DNA from: Cellvibrionales bacterium
GTDB lineage: Bacteria > Pseudomonadota > Gammaproteobacteria > Pseudomonadales > UBA7434
Direction of reading: 5' to 3'
Length of the DNA stretch: 18,094 bases
NCBI GenBank assembly: GCA_018668095.1
Contig: JABIQF010000025.1
Coordinates: forward strand, 1 to 18,094
Shown: one piece after another, positions 7,544-15,259 of the stretch
How positions within the stretch are numbered: the first letter of the stretch is position 1
How the letters are laid out: each line of letters begins with the position of its first letter
The notes under the pieces: generated by a model
What the model was told of the DNA's origin: nothing
Seen by the model: only the letters and a program-made list of their open reading frames with translations
Databases searched by the model: none
Program-made: the position numbers and the translations under genes

Positions 7544-8878
7544 ATGTCTGATTCACAAACGTCGTCACATCCTATTTGGACTAACCGTTGGACTTATATT
7601 CTTGCCACCACAGGCGCAGCCGTCGGTTTAGGTAATATCTGGAAGTTTCCTTATATTGCGGGTGAAAATGGCGGCGGTGCTTTTGTACTTATGTACCTGC
7701 TTTGCATCCTGCTTCTTGGTCTTCCTATTTTAATTGCCGAAGTGATGCTGGGCCGTAAAGGCCGCGCTAATCCGGTACATGCCATGTTAGCTCAAGCAAA
7801 AAATGCCGGTGTCAGTAAAGGCTGGTCATTTATCGGCATTATGGGTGTCGCCGCCGGCATCATGATATTGATGTATTACAGCGTTGTGGCGGGTTGGTCG
7901 TTGGAATATGTTTTTCAAAGCGCCACTTCCAACTATATGGGTAAAACGCCGACCGATGTTGCCGCTGGCTTTGGCGTTTTTGCAGAAGACACCACACGTC
8001 AATTAATCTGGCACAGTCTCTTTATTTCCGTCACCGCTTTTATTGTCGGTTTAGGTGTCACGCGCGGCATTGGTAATGCAGTCAATATCTTAATGCCCAT
8101 TCTCTTTTTATTATTATTGATGTTGCTTTGGTACGCTTATCAAAATGGCGAATTTATGCGCGGCCTCACGTTTATGTTTTCAGCCGATTTTAGTAAGTTA
8201 ACTGGGCAATCATTACTTACGGCAATGGGCCATGCCTTTTTTACCCTTAGCTTAGGTATGGGCACCATTATGGTTTATGGCTCTTATATGCCAGAGAATC
8301 AATCTATTCCTGGCGCATCAGTAACCGTTGCCTTTCTAGATACCTTAATAGCACTCATTGCGGGTATGGCTATTTTTCCATTGGTATTCGCCAGCGGTTT
8401 AGCCCCAGGCTCTGGCCCAGGTTTACTATTTGAAACCTTACCTATCGCTTTTTCTGATATGTGGGGCGGCGCGTTTTTTGGCACCGGGTTCTTTATTTTA
8501 GTATCCATTGCCGCATTGAGCTCATCTATCTCTTTAATAGAACCCGGTATTGCTTGGTTAGAAAAACTGGGCATAACGCGTATAGCAGCAACTGTTGGCC
8601 TCGCCCTATTATGCTGGCTTGGTGGCGTTGCGAGTATTTTCTCTAGCGAAGTGTTTGATACCCTCGACTTTATAACAGCCAACATCATGCTACCGTTAGG
8701 TGGGCTATTAATCGCTATATTTGTAGGCTGGAGGCTCGGATATACGCGCGTACGCAAAGAAGTCACTGGCGTTAACAACGGCCTCTTTAACGTTTGGTTT
8801 GTAGTGCTGCGCTTTATAACACCTATTGGCGTTATCGTAGTGTTCTACGAAAGCATCAAAGGATTATTTGCAGCTTAA
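7544..8878 (+). CDS. sodium-dependent transporter, neurotransmitter:sodium symporter (SNF/NSS) family
   Basis: This inner-membrane symporter of 444 residues probably couples sodium entry to uptake of an amino acid or similar solute. The family signature in helix 1, GAAVGLGNIWKFPY followed by GENGGGAF, is intact. About eleven hydrophobic segments can be counted, matching the 11-helix prokaryotic branch (MhsT/TnaT-like) rather than 12-helix members. The helix-8 ALSSSISL segment supplies the usual serine-rich sodium site. I chose ATG 7544 over the in-frame TTG at 7508: it is preceded by an AAAGAAG-type ribosome site, and MSDSQTSSHPIWTNRW fits family N-termini. The substrate cannot be assigned. 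It is divergent from typA and converges on the LysR gene with a 48-bp gap. Confidence 0.95.
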   Translation: MSDSQTSSHPIWTNRWTYILATTGAAVGLGNIWKFPYIAGENGGGAFVLMYLLCILLLGLPILIAEVMLGRKGRANPVHAMLAQAKNAGVSKGWSFIGIMGVAAGIMILMYYSVVAGWSLEYVFQSATSNYMGKTPTDVAAGFGVFAEDTTRQLIWHSLFISVTAFIVGLGVTRGIGNAVNILMPILFLLLLMLLWYAYQNGEFMRGLTFMFSADFSKLTGQSLLTAMGHAFFTLSLGMGTIMVYGSYMPENQSIPGASVTVAFLDTLIALIAGMAIFPLVFASGLAPGSGPGLLFETLPIAFSDMWGGAFFGTGFFILVSIAALSSSISLIEPGIAWLEKLGITRIAATVGLALLCWLGGVASIFSSEVFDTLDFITANIMLPLGGLLIAIFVGWRLGYTRVRKEVTGVNNGLFNVWFVVLRFITPIGVIVVFYESIKGLFAA

Positions 8879-8926
8879 GCTTAATTTTAGTGACTGGATT
8901 ACTAAGGGTATTAAAACAAAACATGA

Positions 8927-9808
8927 CTATTCAACCGCGCGGCAGCAATCTAACCAAGATTGTAAGCTGCGCGATTGAAATTTTTTCTTATGCGTTACAA
9001 AATAAAAATGGCGACTCATATCTTTATCTGCCACGGCTAAAGGCACCAAGCTGCCTCGCTTAAATGCATCCGACAAAGTAATACCCGAAAGACAACCAAT
9101 TCCCAAACCGGCCTCGACAGCACGCTTAATGGCCTCCGTATGCTCAAGCTCTAAGTGCACCGTTAAATCATTTAACAAACCTTGCATCACTCTATCAAAG
9201 GTTTGACGTGTGCCCGAACCTTGCTCGCGTAAAATCCATTGCGCTGCCACTAATTGCTCATCTGTTAGTTGTTCTAATTGAGCAAAGGGATGATCGGGGG
9301 CACAAAAAACTACAAGCTCATCGGCGCACCATGGCTCCACTAATAAATCGGGATGAGAATACTCACCTTCAATTAAACCGATATCCAAATCAAAATTTAA
9401 TACTTCTTCAGCAATATGCGCGGTATTGGCAACATGCAAACGAATATCCACCGCCGGATACTCTTCTTTAAAACGCGCAATAATAGGAATCGCAACATAG
9501 TTGCCAATGGTCAGCGTAGCGCCAACGCTTAAACTACCTACGGCCTCACGCTGCTCTAAGGCGGCCTCCACTTCTAGCGCTTCGCTCATTAGTGATTCCG
9601 CCATTGGCCTAATGCTATGACCGTGCGCATTAAGCTGTAATCGTTTACCCACCCGATCAAATAGCTGTGCATCATAGCGCTGCTCAAGATCCCTTAACGC
9701 ACCACTGGCGGCCGACTGCGACATCGATAAACTATCGGCCGCTCGGCTAATATTTTGATAATGCGCCGTCGCTAAGAACACTTGTAACTGCCGTAAAGTA
9801 AATCTCAT
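8927..9808 (-). CDS. finR: LysR-family transcriptional regulator, probably FinR-like
   Basis: This 293-residue regulator has an N-terminal winged helix-turn-helix (residues 1-60: FTLRQLQVFLATAHYQNIS, then RAADSLSMSQSAASGALRDLE). A linker helix and a periplasmic-binding-like effector domain follow, with LysR hallmarks such as LSVGATLTIGNY and AGLGIGCLSG. It is divergent from fpr, with 147 bp between the starts. In pseudomonads the LysR protein FinR sits in this same arrangement and activates fpr under oxidative stress. By synteny this is the likely orthologue, so the symbol is an inference. A T-N11-A dyad in the shared intergenic region is a candidate binding site. The length is normal and the protein looks intact. 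Confidence 0.88.
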   Translation of the reverse strand: MRFTLRQLQVFLATAHYQNISRAADSLSMSQSAASGALRDLEQRYDAQLFDRVGKRLQLNAHGHSIRPMAESLMSEALEVEAALEQREAVGSLSVGATLTIGNYVAIPIIARFKEEYPAVDIRLHVANTAHIAEEVLNFDLDIGLIEGEYSHPDLLVEPWCADELVVFCAPDHPFAQLEQLTDEQLVAAQWILREQGSGTRQTFDRVMQGLLNDLTVHLELEHTEAIKRAVEAGLGIGCLSGITLSDAFKRGSLVPLAVADKDMSRHFYFVTHKKKFQSRSLQSWLDCCRAVE

Positions 9809-9852
9809 TTTCTGTTACTCACTCTCATCGTTATCTGCAAAAGCTATTAGTA

Positions 9853-9867
9853 ATCGGTAAAGCCGAT
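9853..9867. promoter_or_regulatory. candidate LysR binding site (T-N11-A dyad) between finR and fpr
   Basis: ATCGG-TAAAG-CCGAT is a perfect 5-bp interrupted dyad that contains the LysR consensus T-N11-A (T9854, A9866). It lies 45 bp from the regulator start and 89 bp from the fpr start, next to AT-rich DNA with TATAAT-like hexamers on the minus strand. Confidence 0.55.
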
Positions 9868-9955
9868 ATATTATATCTTTATATCCCGCTATGCCTATAG
9901 ATAAAAACGCCGTACTATCACCTGAATTGAGTTAATAAGCCCTGAGGAAACGCCC

Positions 9956-10729
9956 ATGTCAAACCTAATGACCGAAACAGTGACCGCCGTCCATCATTGG
10001 AACGACACTTTATTTAGCTTTAAAACCACGCGTGATCCAGGCTTTCGCTTTAAGAATGGTCACTTTGTTATGCTAGGTCTTCCACAAGATGGAAAGCCTC
10101 TGCTAAGAGCCTATAGCATAGCGAGCGCTAACTACGAAGATGAATTAGAGTTCTTTAGCATCAAAGTAGAAGATGGCCCTTTAACGTCAAAACTACAACA
10201 TTTGAAAATTGGCGATGAGCTACTGGTTAGTAAAAAGCCCACAGGTACGTTAGTGACCGATCAAATGTTACCGGGTAAGAATTTATACTTAATTGGGACA
10301 GGTACAGGCTTAGCGCCCTTTATGAGCATTATCAAAGATTACGAAATATACGAGCAATTCGATAATGTGATTCTCACTCACGGTGTGCGCTTTACCAACG
10401 AACTTGCCTACAGTGATTACATAGAGAATGAATTACCCGAGCATGAATACTTTGGTGATTTGGTTAAAGATAAGCTGCATTACTATCCGGCTGTCACGCG
10501 TGAAGAATTTCGTAATACCGGCAGACTCACAGACTTAATGACCAGTGGTAAATTATTTGCCGATCTTGGATTACCTTTACCCAATCCAAGAGATGATCGC
10601 TTTATGCTTTGCGGCAGCCCAAGCATGTTAAAAGATATGTGTGCTATTTTGGATGAGCGCGGCTTTTCTGAAGTACGCAACGGCAAGCAAGGGCATTATG
10701 TTATTGAGCGTGCATTTGTTGAGAGTTAA
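9956..10729 (+). CDS. fpr: ferredoxin--NADP(+) reductase
   Basis: This 257-residue cytoplasmic flavoenzyme exchanges electrons between NADPH and ferredoxin or flavodoxin, supporting Fe-S cluster maintenance and oxidative-stress defence. The FAD-binding RAYS motif is at residues 51-54, the NADP-binding GTGTGLAPF at 114-122, and the C-terminal CGSPSM and IERAFVES segments close the protein. The N-terminus (VHHWNDTLFSFKTTRDPG) and the FVE-x tail are those of the Azotobacter/Pseudomonas-type bacterial Fpr. GAGG about 8 nt upstream supports the ATG at 9956. The divergent LysR gene points to redox-responsive control. It converges with dusC, with 13 nt between the stop codons. Confidence 0.97.
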   Translation: MSNLMTETVTAVHHWNDTLFSFKTTRDPGFRFKNGHFVMLGLPQDGKPLLRAYSIASANYEDELEFFSIKVEDGPLTSKLQHLKIGDELLVSKKPTGTLVTDQMLPGKNLYLIGTGTGLAPFMSIIKDYEIYEQFDNVILTHGVRFTNELAYSDYIENELPEHEYFGDLVKDKLHYYPAVTREEFRNTGRLTDLMTSGKLFADLGLPLPNPRDDRFMLCGSPSMLKDMCAILDERGFSEVRNGKQGHYVIERAFVES

Positions 10730-10742
10730 AAGTGCAACAGCT

Positions 10743-11708
10743 TTACTCATCAGAAGCCATTTTTTTTCCTAAAATGGCTTCAAACTCATGAGGCTGTTTA
10801 TAACGCTTAATTTGCTCGAAAAATGGAATAGCTTCTGGATAATGCATCTGTAAATAAAACAGCCATTGTTTAACGCGATTACCCAGAAAGCGTAATGGAT
10901 ACGCATCTTTAGTGTCGTAATAAAACCGATTTAACAACATGAGAATATCGGACCAAACCATTGACTGGTAATCACTCTGCTCATTATGCGCCTTAATTTG
11001 CAGCGCTAAATCGGGACAAGCCACCAACCCTCGCCCCACCATAAAATCAGCACAACCGCTTTCTTCCTTACATTGCTGCCAATCGCTTATATTCCAAATT
11101 TCGCCATTAGCCACTACTGGAATATTAATAACGTCGACAATCTCAGCAATGCACTTCCAATAGGCTGGCGGTTTATAGCCATCAGCTTTTGAGCGCGCAT
11201 GAACACAAAGCTCATTCGCACCAGCATTCGCAATGGCATTCGCGTTTTCAAGATAAAGATTTCGCTCTTCAAAACCTAAACGTATTTTTGCAGTCACCGG
11301 TGTCTGACTAGGCACCGCTTTACGAACACGAGACACAATGTCGTTTATGCGCGCAGGGTCTTTTAATAATACTGCGCCACCCTTGCTGTTATTAACCGTT
11401 TTAGCAGGGCAACCAAAATTCAAATCAATCGCCGAAGCGCCCAAAGCTGCGGCTATTGCAGCACTCTCAGCCAAGGTTTCAGGATTACTACCCAGCAACT
11501 GAACACGCACAGGCGTACCGTTAGGCGTAGTACTCAGCCCTCTACGATTAAGCTCAGGACAATCACGTAATAAAGTTTTTTCGGAAATAGGTAAATCATT
11601 AACGCGCAGAAACTCACTTACGCAAATATCAACACCGCCGATATCGCTATAAATGGTTCGAAAGTGATGATCGATAACACCTTCCATAGGCGCTAAAAAA
11701 ATTCGCAT
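10743..11708 (-). CDS. dusC: tRNA-dihydrouridine synthase, DusC type
   Basis: This 321-residue FMN-dependent enzyme reduces a specific uridine of tRNA to dihydrouridine; DusC acts on U16 in E. coli. The TIM-barrel N-terminus starts with FLAPMEGVID (residues 4-13), the segment TPVRVQLLGSNP follows, and the catalytic Cys100 lies in NFGCPAKTVNNSKGGAVLLKDP. Other family landmarks are KIRLGFE, the ELCVHARSK proton-relay region, IPVVANGEIW and MVGRG. The VRVQLLG, TVN..GGA and NGEIW wording matches DusC rather than DusA or DusB. It is preceded by the AT-rich repeat region after btuB, which must contain its promoter. Confidence 0.93.
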   Translation of the reverse strand: MRIFLAPMEGVIDHHFRTIYSDIGGVDICVSEFLRVNDLPISEKTLLRDCPELNRRGLSTTPNGTPVRVQLLGSNPETLAESAAIAAALGASAIDLNFGCPAKTVNNSKGGAVLLKDPARINDIVSRVRKAVPSQTPVTAKIRLGFEERNLYLENANAIANAGANELCVHARSKADGYKPPAYWKCIAEIVDVINIPVVANGEIWNISDWQQCKEESGCADFMVGRGLVACPDLALQIKAHNEQSDYQSMVWSDILMLLNRFYYDTKDAYPLRFLGNRVKQWLFYLQMHYPEAIPFFEQIKRYKQPHEFEAILGKKMASDE

Positions 11709-11734
11709 GGGATAACTGAATTCATTAATTAAAA

Positions 11735-11856
11735 TTAGCCTAGGCGCTATTAATTAAAAACGCTTAATTAAACACGCTTAATCAAACCCTATTAATAAAA
11801 AAATCATTAACAAAGAGCTTATTAATAGCGACCTATTATTGAATAACCTAGGCTAA
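11735..11856. repeat. AT-rich spacer with two nested 10-bp inverted repeats (122 bp)
   Basis: Outer arms TTAGCCTAGG (11735-11744) and CCTAGGCTAA (11847-11856) are perfect inverted copies. Immediately inside the left arm, CGCTATTAAT (11745-11754) is matched by ATTAATAGCG (11821-11830). The left 20 bp therefore pair as one block with two right-hand blocks separated by 16 nt. The interior is very AT-rich with many TTAAT words. It lies between the btuB stop and the dusC start. It may be a btuB terminator, a MITE-like relic or a regulatory region; no coding potential or target-site duplication is seen. Confidence 0.55.
11760..11787. repeat. two tandem 14-bp repeats
   Basis: ACGCTTAATTAAAC (11760-11773) is followed directly by ACGCTTAATCAAAC (11774-11787), one mismatch in 14. 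They lie inside the inverted-repeat spacer upstream of dusC, where they could be binding sites or simple repeat expansion. Confidence 0.6.
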
Positions 11857-11873
11857 CACAAAACATTCATTGA

Positions 11874-13790
11874 CTAGCGTAATTTTAGTCGCAGTCCTAC
11901 GCTAGCACCGAAGCCTAAGGTCTGATAACCCAACACTTCTTCATATTGGTCATCTAACACATTATCTAAGCGGACATAGATATTTAGCTGCTCGGTAGCA
12001 CTGTAACTAGCATTGAGATTCAGCAAGGTATACTTATCAAGACCAACGGTTTGAGCCTGAGCAGGCCAAGGTGGAAAGAATACATCTGTCTGACCACCAC
12101 TGTATTGTACATTAGCATTCAGTTGCCATTGTGAGGCTGCTTGCCAAGCTATATTCGCACTAGCACTATGTCGAGGACGTCTTGTCTCATCAACATCTTG
12201 GCCACTATTACTATCAAACTCGACTGCATCAATATAAGTATAAGCCACATCAATAGATATATTATTGCCCAAGGTTGCCAAGCTACTTAGCTCGACGCCC
12301 TGCCGCTGACTAAGACCCTCTTTATTAACAGCTGTAGAATTCCCTCCAGCCGCTGCTGCAAAACCATTAATCTCATTCTCTAGCTCGGCATTAAAAAACG
12401 TAGCGCCTAAATTGATACGGCCATTTAATAAAGCATGATCAATACCCAACTCCCAGCTAGTAGATTCCTCAGGAATTAAATTAGGATTGCCAACAAAGAA
12501 ACCAAATACAGCAAAGCGTTCAGTGAATGTAGGATTTTTAATTGCCGTCCCCCAAGCACCACGCAAACGTGTTTCATCCGAAACATGGTAACTCGCCTCA
12601 AAACGCAGTGTTTCTGCGCTATCAAATTCTGAGTTATCGTCATAGCGCCCACTGGCTGCCAAAGTCAAACTATCGGTTACATCAACACGATATTCTAATG
12701 CCACACTATCAGTAACTCGCTTTAAATCTCTACCTGCACCTTCACCACTAAAAAATGGGCCTGTTTGATTAAAGCGCTCACTTTCATGTTCAAGTAATAA
12801 CGAAATACGTTGAGCACTATCATCCCAAAATACAGATCCAACATATTGAAATTGATCTTTAGTCGCTGATGAACGGTTTCCTAATAGGCCATCGTCAAAG
12901 TTATCATTATTATTTTTTGACTGCGCAATAAGTAATTTATGCTTTATTCGATTATTGGCAGAATCATAATTTCCTTGCAGACCTATCGTTGAATGTCGAA
13001 ACTCAGAAACCCTATTTTGATCTTCAATAAAACCATCGAAATCTGCATCGTCATCAAACGCACTTCTACCATCATTGTGACGCGCAACAAAAGACAAGCG
13101 CATTCCATCATCGATAGCCCAACCCGCCGTTAAATTAACGCTAGTATTTTTATGACCATCGTTTTCATTACCAGAACGAGAAATATTTTCGCCATCCGAT
13201 GCTAAATGTGAAGCACCCAATCTCAGATCAAACTTCTGATTCTTGTGCCCCACAGAAAATCCATTTTTTCGTGTCGCCCAACTACCCGCTTCAGAATAAA
13301 CACTGGCACTCAATGGCTGATGGGCACGGCGAGTAATAATATTTACCACCCCTGTAACAGCATCACTGCCATACATGGCGCTTTGTGGCCCGCGAATCAC
13401 TTCAATGCGCTCAATATCACTGGCTGCCAACGTCCCCCAGTTAAGCTCATCACTTTGTGAAGGATCATTAGCCTCAACACCATCAATAAGCACAAGCAAA
13501 TGATTCGCCTCAGCACCGCGTACGCGAATTTGTGTTGCCGACCCTAAAACACCGCTACGGCTAACCGTAAGGCCTGGCACATCACGTAATAAATCACTCA
13601 CCGATAAAGCCGCTCGGTGCTTAATTTTTTCTCTATCAATGACGGTAACAGCATTAGCCGACTGGGAAATCGCAATAGGAATATGTGAAGCACCGACGAC
13701 GACTTCCTCCATAAGAGAATGAGGTTGGGCCTGTAAATAATAGGGAAAAGTTGATAACAGTAATACAGCTGTAAAATTTATCGTTTTCAT
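11874..13790 (-). CDS. btuB: TonB-dependent vitamin B12 (cobalamin) outer-membrane receptor
   Basis: This 638-residue outer-membrane barrel should import cobalamin using TonB energy. A signal peptide ends at about QA-QPHS (residue 21). A TonB box reading EEVVVGAS (28-35) follows, then the plug domain with DLLRDVPGLTVSRSG, QIRVRGAEANHLLVLIDGVEAND, IEVIRGPQSAMYGSDAVTGVVNIIT, and a long beta-barrel. Wording of the plug and the BtuB-like length (E. coli about 610) identify it. The cobalamin riboswitch in its leader supports the substrate independently. The C-terminus reads GLRLKLR instead of the usual terminal Phe, a small oddity. The start ATG at 13790 has an AAGAGAG ribosome site, which can be buried in a leader hairpin. 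No btuCDF or cob genes are in the window. Confidence 0.95.
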   Translation of the reverse strand: MKTINFTAVLLLSTFPYYLQAQPHSLMEEVVVGASHIPIAISQSANAVTVIDREKIKHRAALSVSDLLRDVPGLTVSRSGVLGSATQIRVRGAEANHLLVLIDGVEANDPSQSDELNWGTLAASDIERIEVIRGPQSAMYGSDAVTGVVNIITRRAHQPLSASVYSEAGSWATRKNGFSVGHKNQKFDLRLGASHLASDGENISRSGNENDGHKNTSVNLTAGWAIDDGMRLSFVARHNDGRSAFDDDADFDGFIEDQNRVSEFRHSTIGLQGNYDSANNRIKHKLLIAQSKNNNDNFDDGLLGNRSSATKDQFQYVGSVFWDDSAQRISLLLEHESERFNQTGPFFSGEGAGRDLKRVTDSVALEYRVDVTDSLTLAASGRYDDNSEFDSAETLRFEASYHVSDETRLRGAWGTAIKNPTFTERFAVFGFFVGNPNLIPEESTSWELGIDHALLNGRINLGATFFNAELENEINGFAAAAGGNSTAVNKEGLSQRQGVELSSLATLGNNISIDVAYTYIDAVEFDSNSGQDVDETRRPRHSASANIAWQAASQWQLNANVQYSGGQTDVFFPPWPAQAQTVGLDKYTLLNLNASYSATEQLNIYVRLDNVLDDQYEEVLGYQTLGFGASVGLRLKLR

Positions 13791-13794
13791 TTTA

Positions 13795-13852
13795 GCTCTC
13801 TTACACTCACACCCGAGCGTATAAAGTGAATAAAAACGGGGTGTAAAAGAGC
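13795..13852 (-). promoter_or_regulatory. hairpin sequestering the btuB Shine-Dalgarno sequence
   Basis: In the RNA, GCUCUUUUAC (13852 to 13843) pairs over 10 bp, with one G-U, with GUAAGAGAGC (13804 to 13795), which contains the ribosome site. The adjoining CCCCG/CGGG segments extend the stem. This is the expected off-state structure of a translational riboswitch. Confidence 0.65.
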
Positions 13853-13963
13853 GAACAGACAGGCGCTATTAATAATATGACGCTAAAAAACATCAATAAT
13901 AAATTATCAATTACCAACCATCGATCAGCACAAGACCACACCCCGTGGTTTGTCTGCATAGCG

Positions 13964-14196
13964 ATAGGCTGGTCTCCGGACTCATAAGTGAGCTATTGCT
14001 TTTATTCGTATTTAAACAGCTGCTCTATTTGGCTACCTTCCCATGTAAAAAATTACACAGTGGCATAACCTGCCAAACATTCTTATTTACCGTTGCGGGG
14101 GCAGTGTCGGGATAGCTTTATAACCAAGTTCTGGCGTAACGCACCGACTTCCCATTTCATCTTTTTTAAACGAATGGATATTAAAAAAGAACCTAT
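13964..14196 (-). promoter_or_regulatory. cobalamin (B12) riboswitch aptamer controlling btuB
   Basis: On the minus strand the conserved elements of a class-I cobalamin aptamer appear in order. AUAGG (14196 to 14192) pairs with CCUAU (13968 to 13964) as P1. GGGAAGUCGGUG follows, then the core CCCGCAACGGUAA (complement of 14087-14099). Next come GCCACUG...AUGGGAAGG, and finally the B12 box AGUCCGGAGACCAGCC (complement of 13967-13982). The order, spacing and size of about 233 nt match the family. It sits 174 nt upstream of the btuB start on the same strand and should bind adenosyl- or other cobalamins to shut off btuB. The EamA gene lies upstream of the promoter and is not under its control. 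Confidence 0.96.
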
Positions 14197-14215
14197 TGCC
14201 GAAGCAAGAGCCGAT

Positions 14216-14244
14216 AATTTATTCTTCGATGGATTTTATGTCAA
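14216..14244 (-). promoter_or_regulatory. sigma70-like promoter of the btuB riboswitch transcript
   Basis: On the minus strand a perfect -35 TTGACA (complement of 14239-14244) is followed by a 17-bp spacer and a -10 TAAATT (complement of 14216-14221, 4 of 6 matches). Transcription would start near 14209, about 13 nt before the P1 stem of the aptamer. Confidence 0.7.
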
Positions 14245-14296
14245 ACAGGAATACTAGAGGAAAGTAGCTAAAACTTTTTCCTTTCACTGCTGTCAC

Positions 14297-14324
14297 GCTA
14301 AAAAAATAGCTAGCTTTTTTTAGC
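14297..14324. terminator. inverted repeat at the end of the EamA gene, possible terminator
   Basis: GCTAAAAAAA (14297-14306) and TTTTTTTAGC (14315-14324) are perfect 10-bp arms around an 8-nt loop. The hairpin includes the EamA stop codon. On the minus strand it gives a weak AT-rich stem whose 3' arm is itself U-rich, so termination is possible but not convincing. Confidence 0.4.
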
Positions 14325-15179
14325 CTTCCGCAGCGCCGGTAAAATGATTCCCCATAAACAAGATATCACTATAAGTGTTGCGCCCAACAACTTAGGCGTT
14401 GTCATTGGTTCATTAAGAAAGAAGTAACTCAGCGTCATCGCAATAGGAATATATAAATAATAGAACGCGCTGACTAAAATAGGCGGTAGCTCGGTAGACA
14501 CTTTAACCCACAGTGTATGCGCAATTAATGTCGACACTACACCTAAGATAATGAGAAGTTGCCAGTCATTAATACTCAACTGCCAATCTGTTTGTGGCCA
14601 AAAAAACAAAAAGAAAACACCGGCAAAACTAAACTGTCCCCAACTACGTACCGTGGTTGAAAGATGATTAACCCTTTGATGCAGAAACGGTAACAAGGCA
14701 TAAAGCAAACCACTAAAGACACCGACAAGAAAAGCCTGTGTCACTTGATTCGCCATATCGGCTGAAGGCACAACAATAATGCAGCCACAAAAGCAGAGCA
14801 GCACCGCAAATATATCACTGAGTTTTGGTCGCTGCGCACTGACCAACCAATTAATCCAAACCAAATGAATACCATAGGTTGTCAACGACAAAGCTCCCAA
14901 TGAAGGAGTGGAGTTTTTAATCGCATAAAAATAAGTCCACCAATGCAAACCAAAAATCATGCCTATTAGCAGCAGAAAAAACCAATCTTTACTGGTCAGT
15001 CCTATAAAGTTTTTATGCCATAGCAATAACGGCGTTAATACCAAACAGGCAATACCCACCCGAACCAAGCCAATAGTGACTTCATTTGCAGCAACCGAAC
15101 TCACCAACACAGGCACGAGCGCCATGGTTGCAACGGATATCAATGCGGTAATAATCAATTGAGGGCTTATAGTCTTCAT
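14310..15179 (-). CDS. EamA-family (DMT superfamily) inner-membrane permease
   Basis: This 289-residue protein is very hydrophobic, with about ten predicted transmembrane segments arranged as two EamA repeats (about residues 5-135 and 150-285). The second repeat ends with the family-typical YLYIPIAMTLSYFFLNEPMTTPKLLGATLIVISCLWGI, showing the conserved Glu-Pro before the last helices. Relatives export or import amino acids, nucleotides or other small metabolites; the substrate cannot be read here. It is transcribed in the same direction as btuB, but the btuB promoter and riboswitch come after it, so it is a separate unit. Its own leader carries an AAGCATT-AAA-AATGCTT hairpin followed by seven T, which could attenuate transcription. 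Confidence 0.9.
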   Translation of the reverse strand: MKTISPQLIITALISVATMALVPVLVSSVAANEVTIGLVRVGIACLVLTPLLLWHKNFIGLTSKDWFFLLLIGMIFGLHWWTYFYAIKNSTPSLGALSLTTYGIHLVWINWLVSAQRPKLSDIFAVLLCFCGCIIVVPSADMANQVTQAFLVGVFSGLLYALLPFLHQRVNHLSTTVRSWGQFSFAGVFFLFFWPQTDWQLSINDWQLLIILGVVSTLIAHTLWVKVSTELPPILVSAFYYLYIPIAMTLSYFFLNEPMTTPKLLGATLIVISCLWGIILPALRKAKKS

Positions 15180-15242
15180 CGCGTCCGGAGACTACAGACT
15201 CGGATTCGGTTTAGCAATGCCTGCCATTAAGAGTCGGAAAAA

Positions 15243-15259
15243 AAGCATTTTTAATGCTT
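15243..15259. promoter_or_regulatory. 17-bp dyad between the EamA and metal-uptake genes (operator or attenuator)
   Basis: AAGCATT-TTT-AATGCTT has perfect 7-bp arms. On the + strand its last two bases overlap the -35 box of the promoter at 15258-15286, as a repressor operator would. On the minus strand it is followed by seven T, so it could also be an intrinsic terminator or attenuator in the EamA leader. The sequence cannot decide between these. Confidence 0.55.

Noticed and set aside
8299..8778. 159-codon minus-strand reading frame inside the NSS transporter gene
   Set aside because: It is an antisense shadow of a clear transporter gene, with no recognisable motif and no ribosome site.
13967..14196. 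Riboswitch controlling the EamA permease as well as btuB
   Set aside because: The EamA gene ends upstream of the riboswitch promoter on the same strand, so the riboswitch RNA does not include it.
14176..14259. 27-codon + strand reading frame (starting MDIKKEP) between the riboswitch and the EamA gene
   Set aside because: It has no ribosome site and overlaps, on the opposite strand, the btuB promoter and the start of the aptamer.
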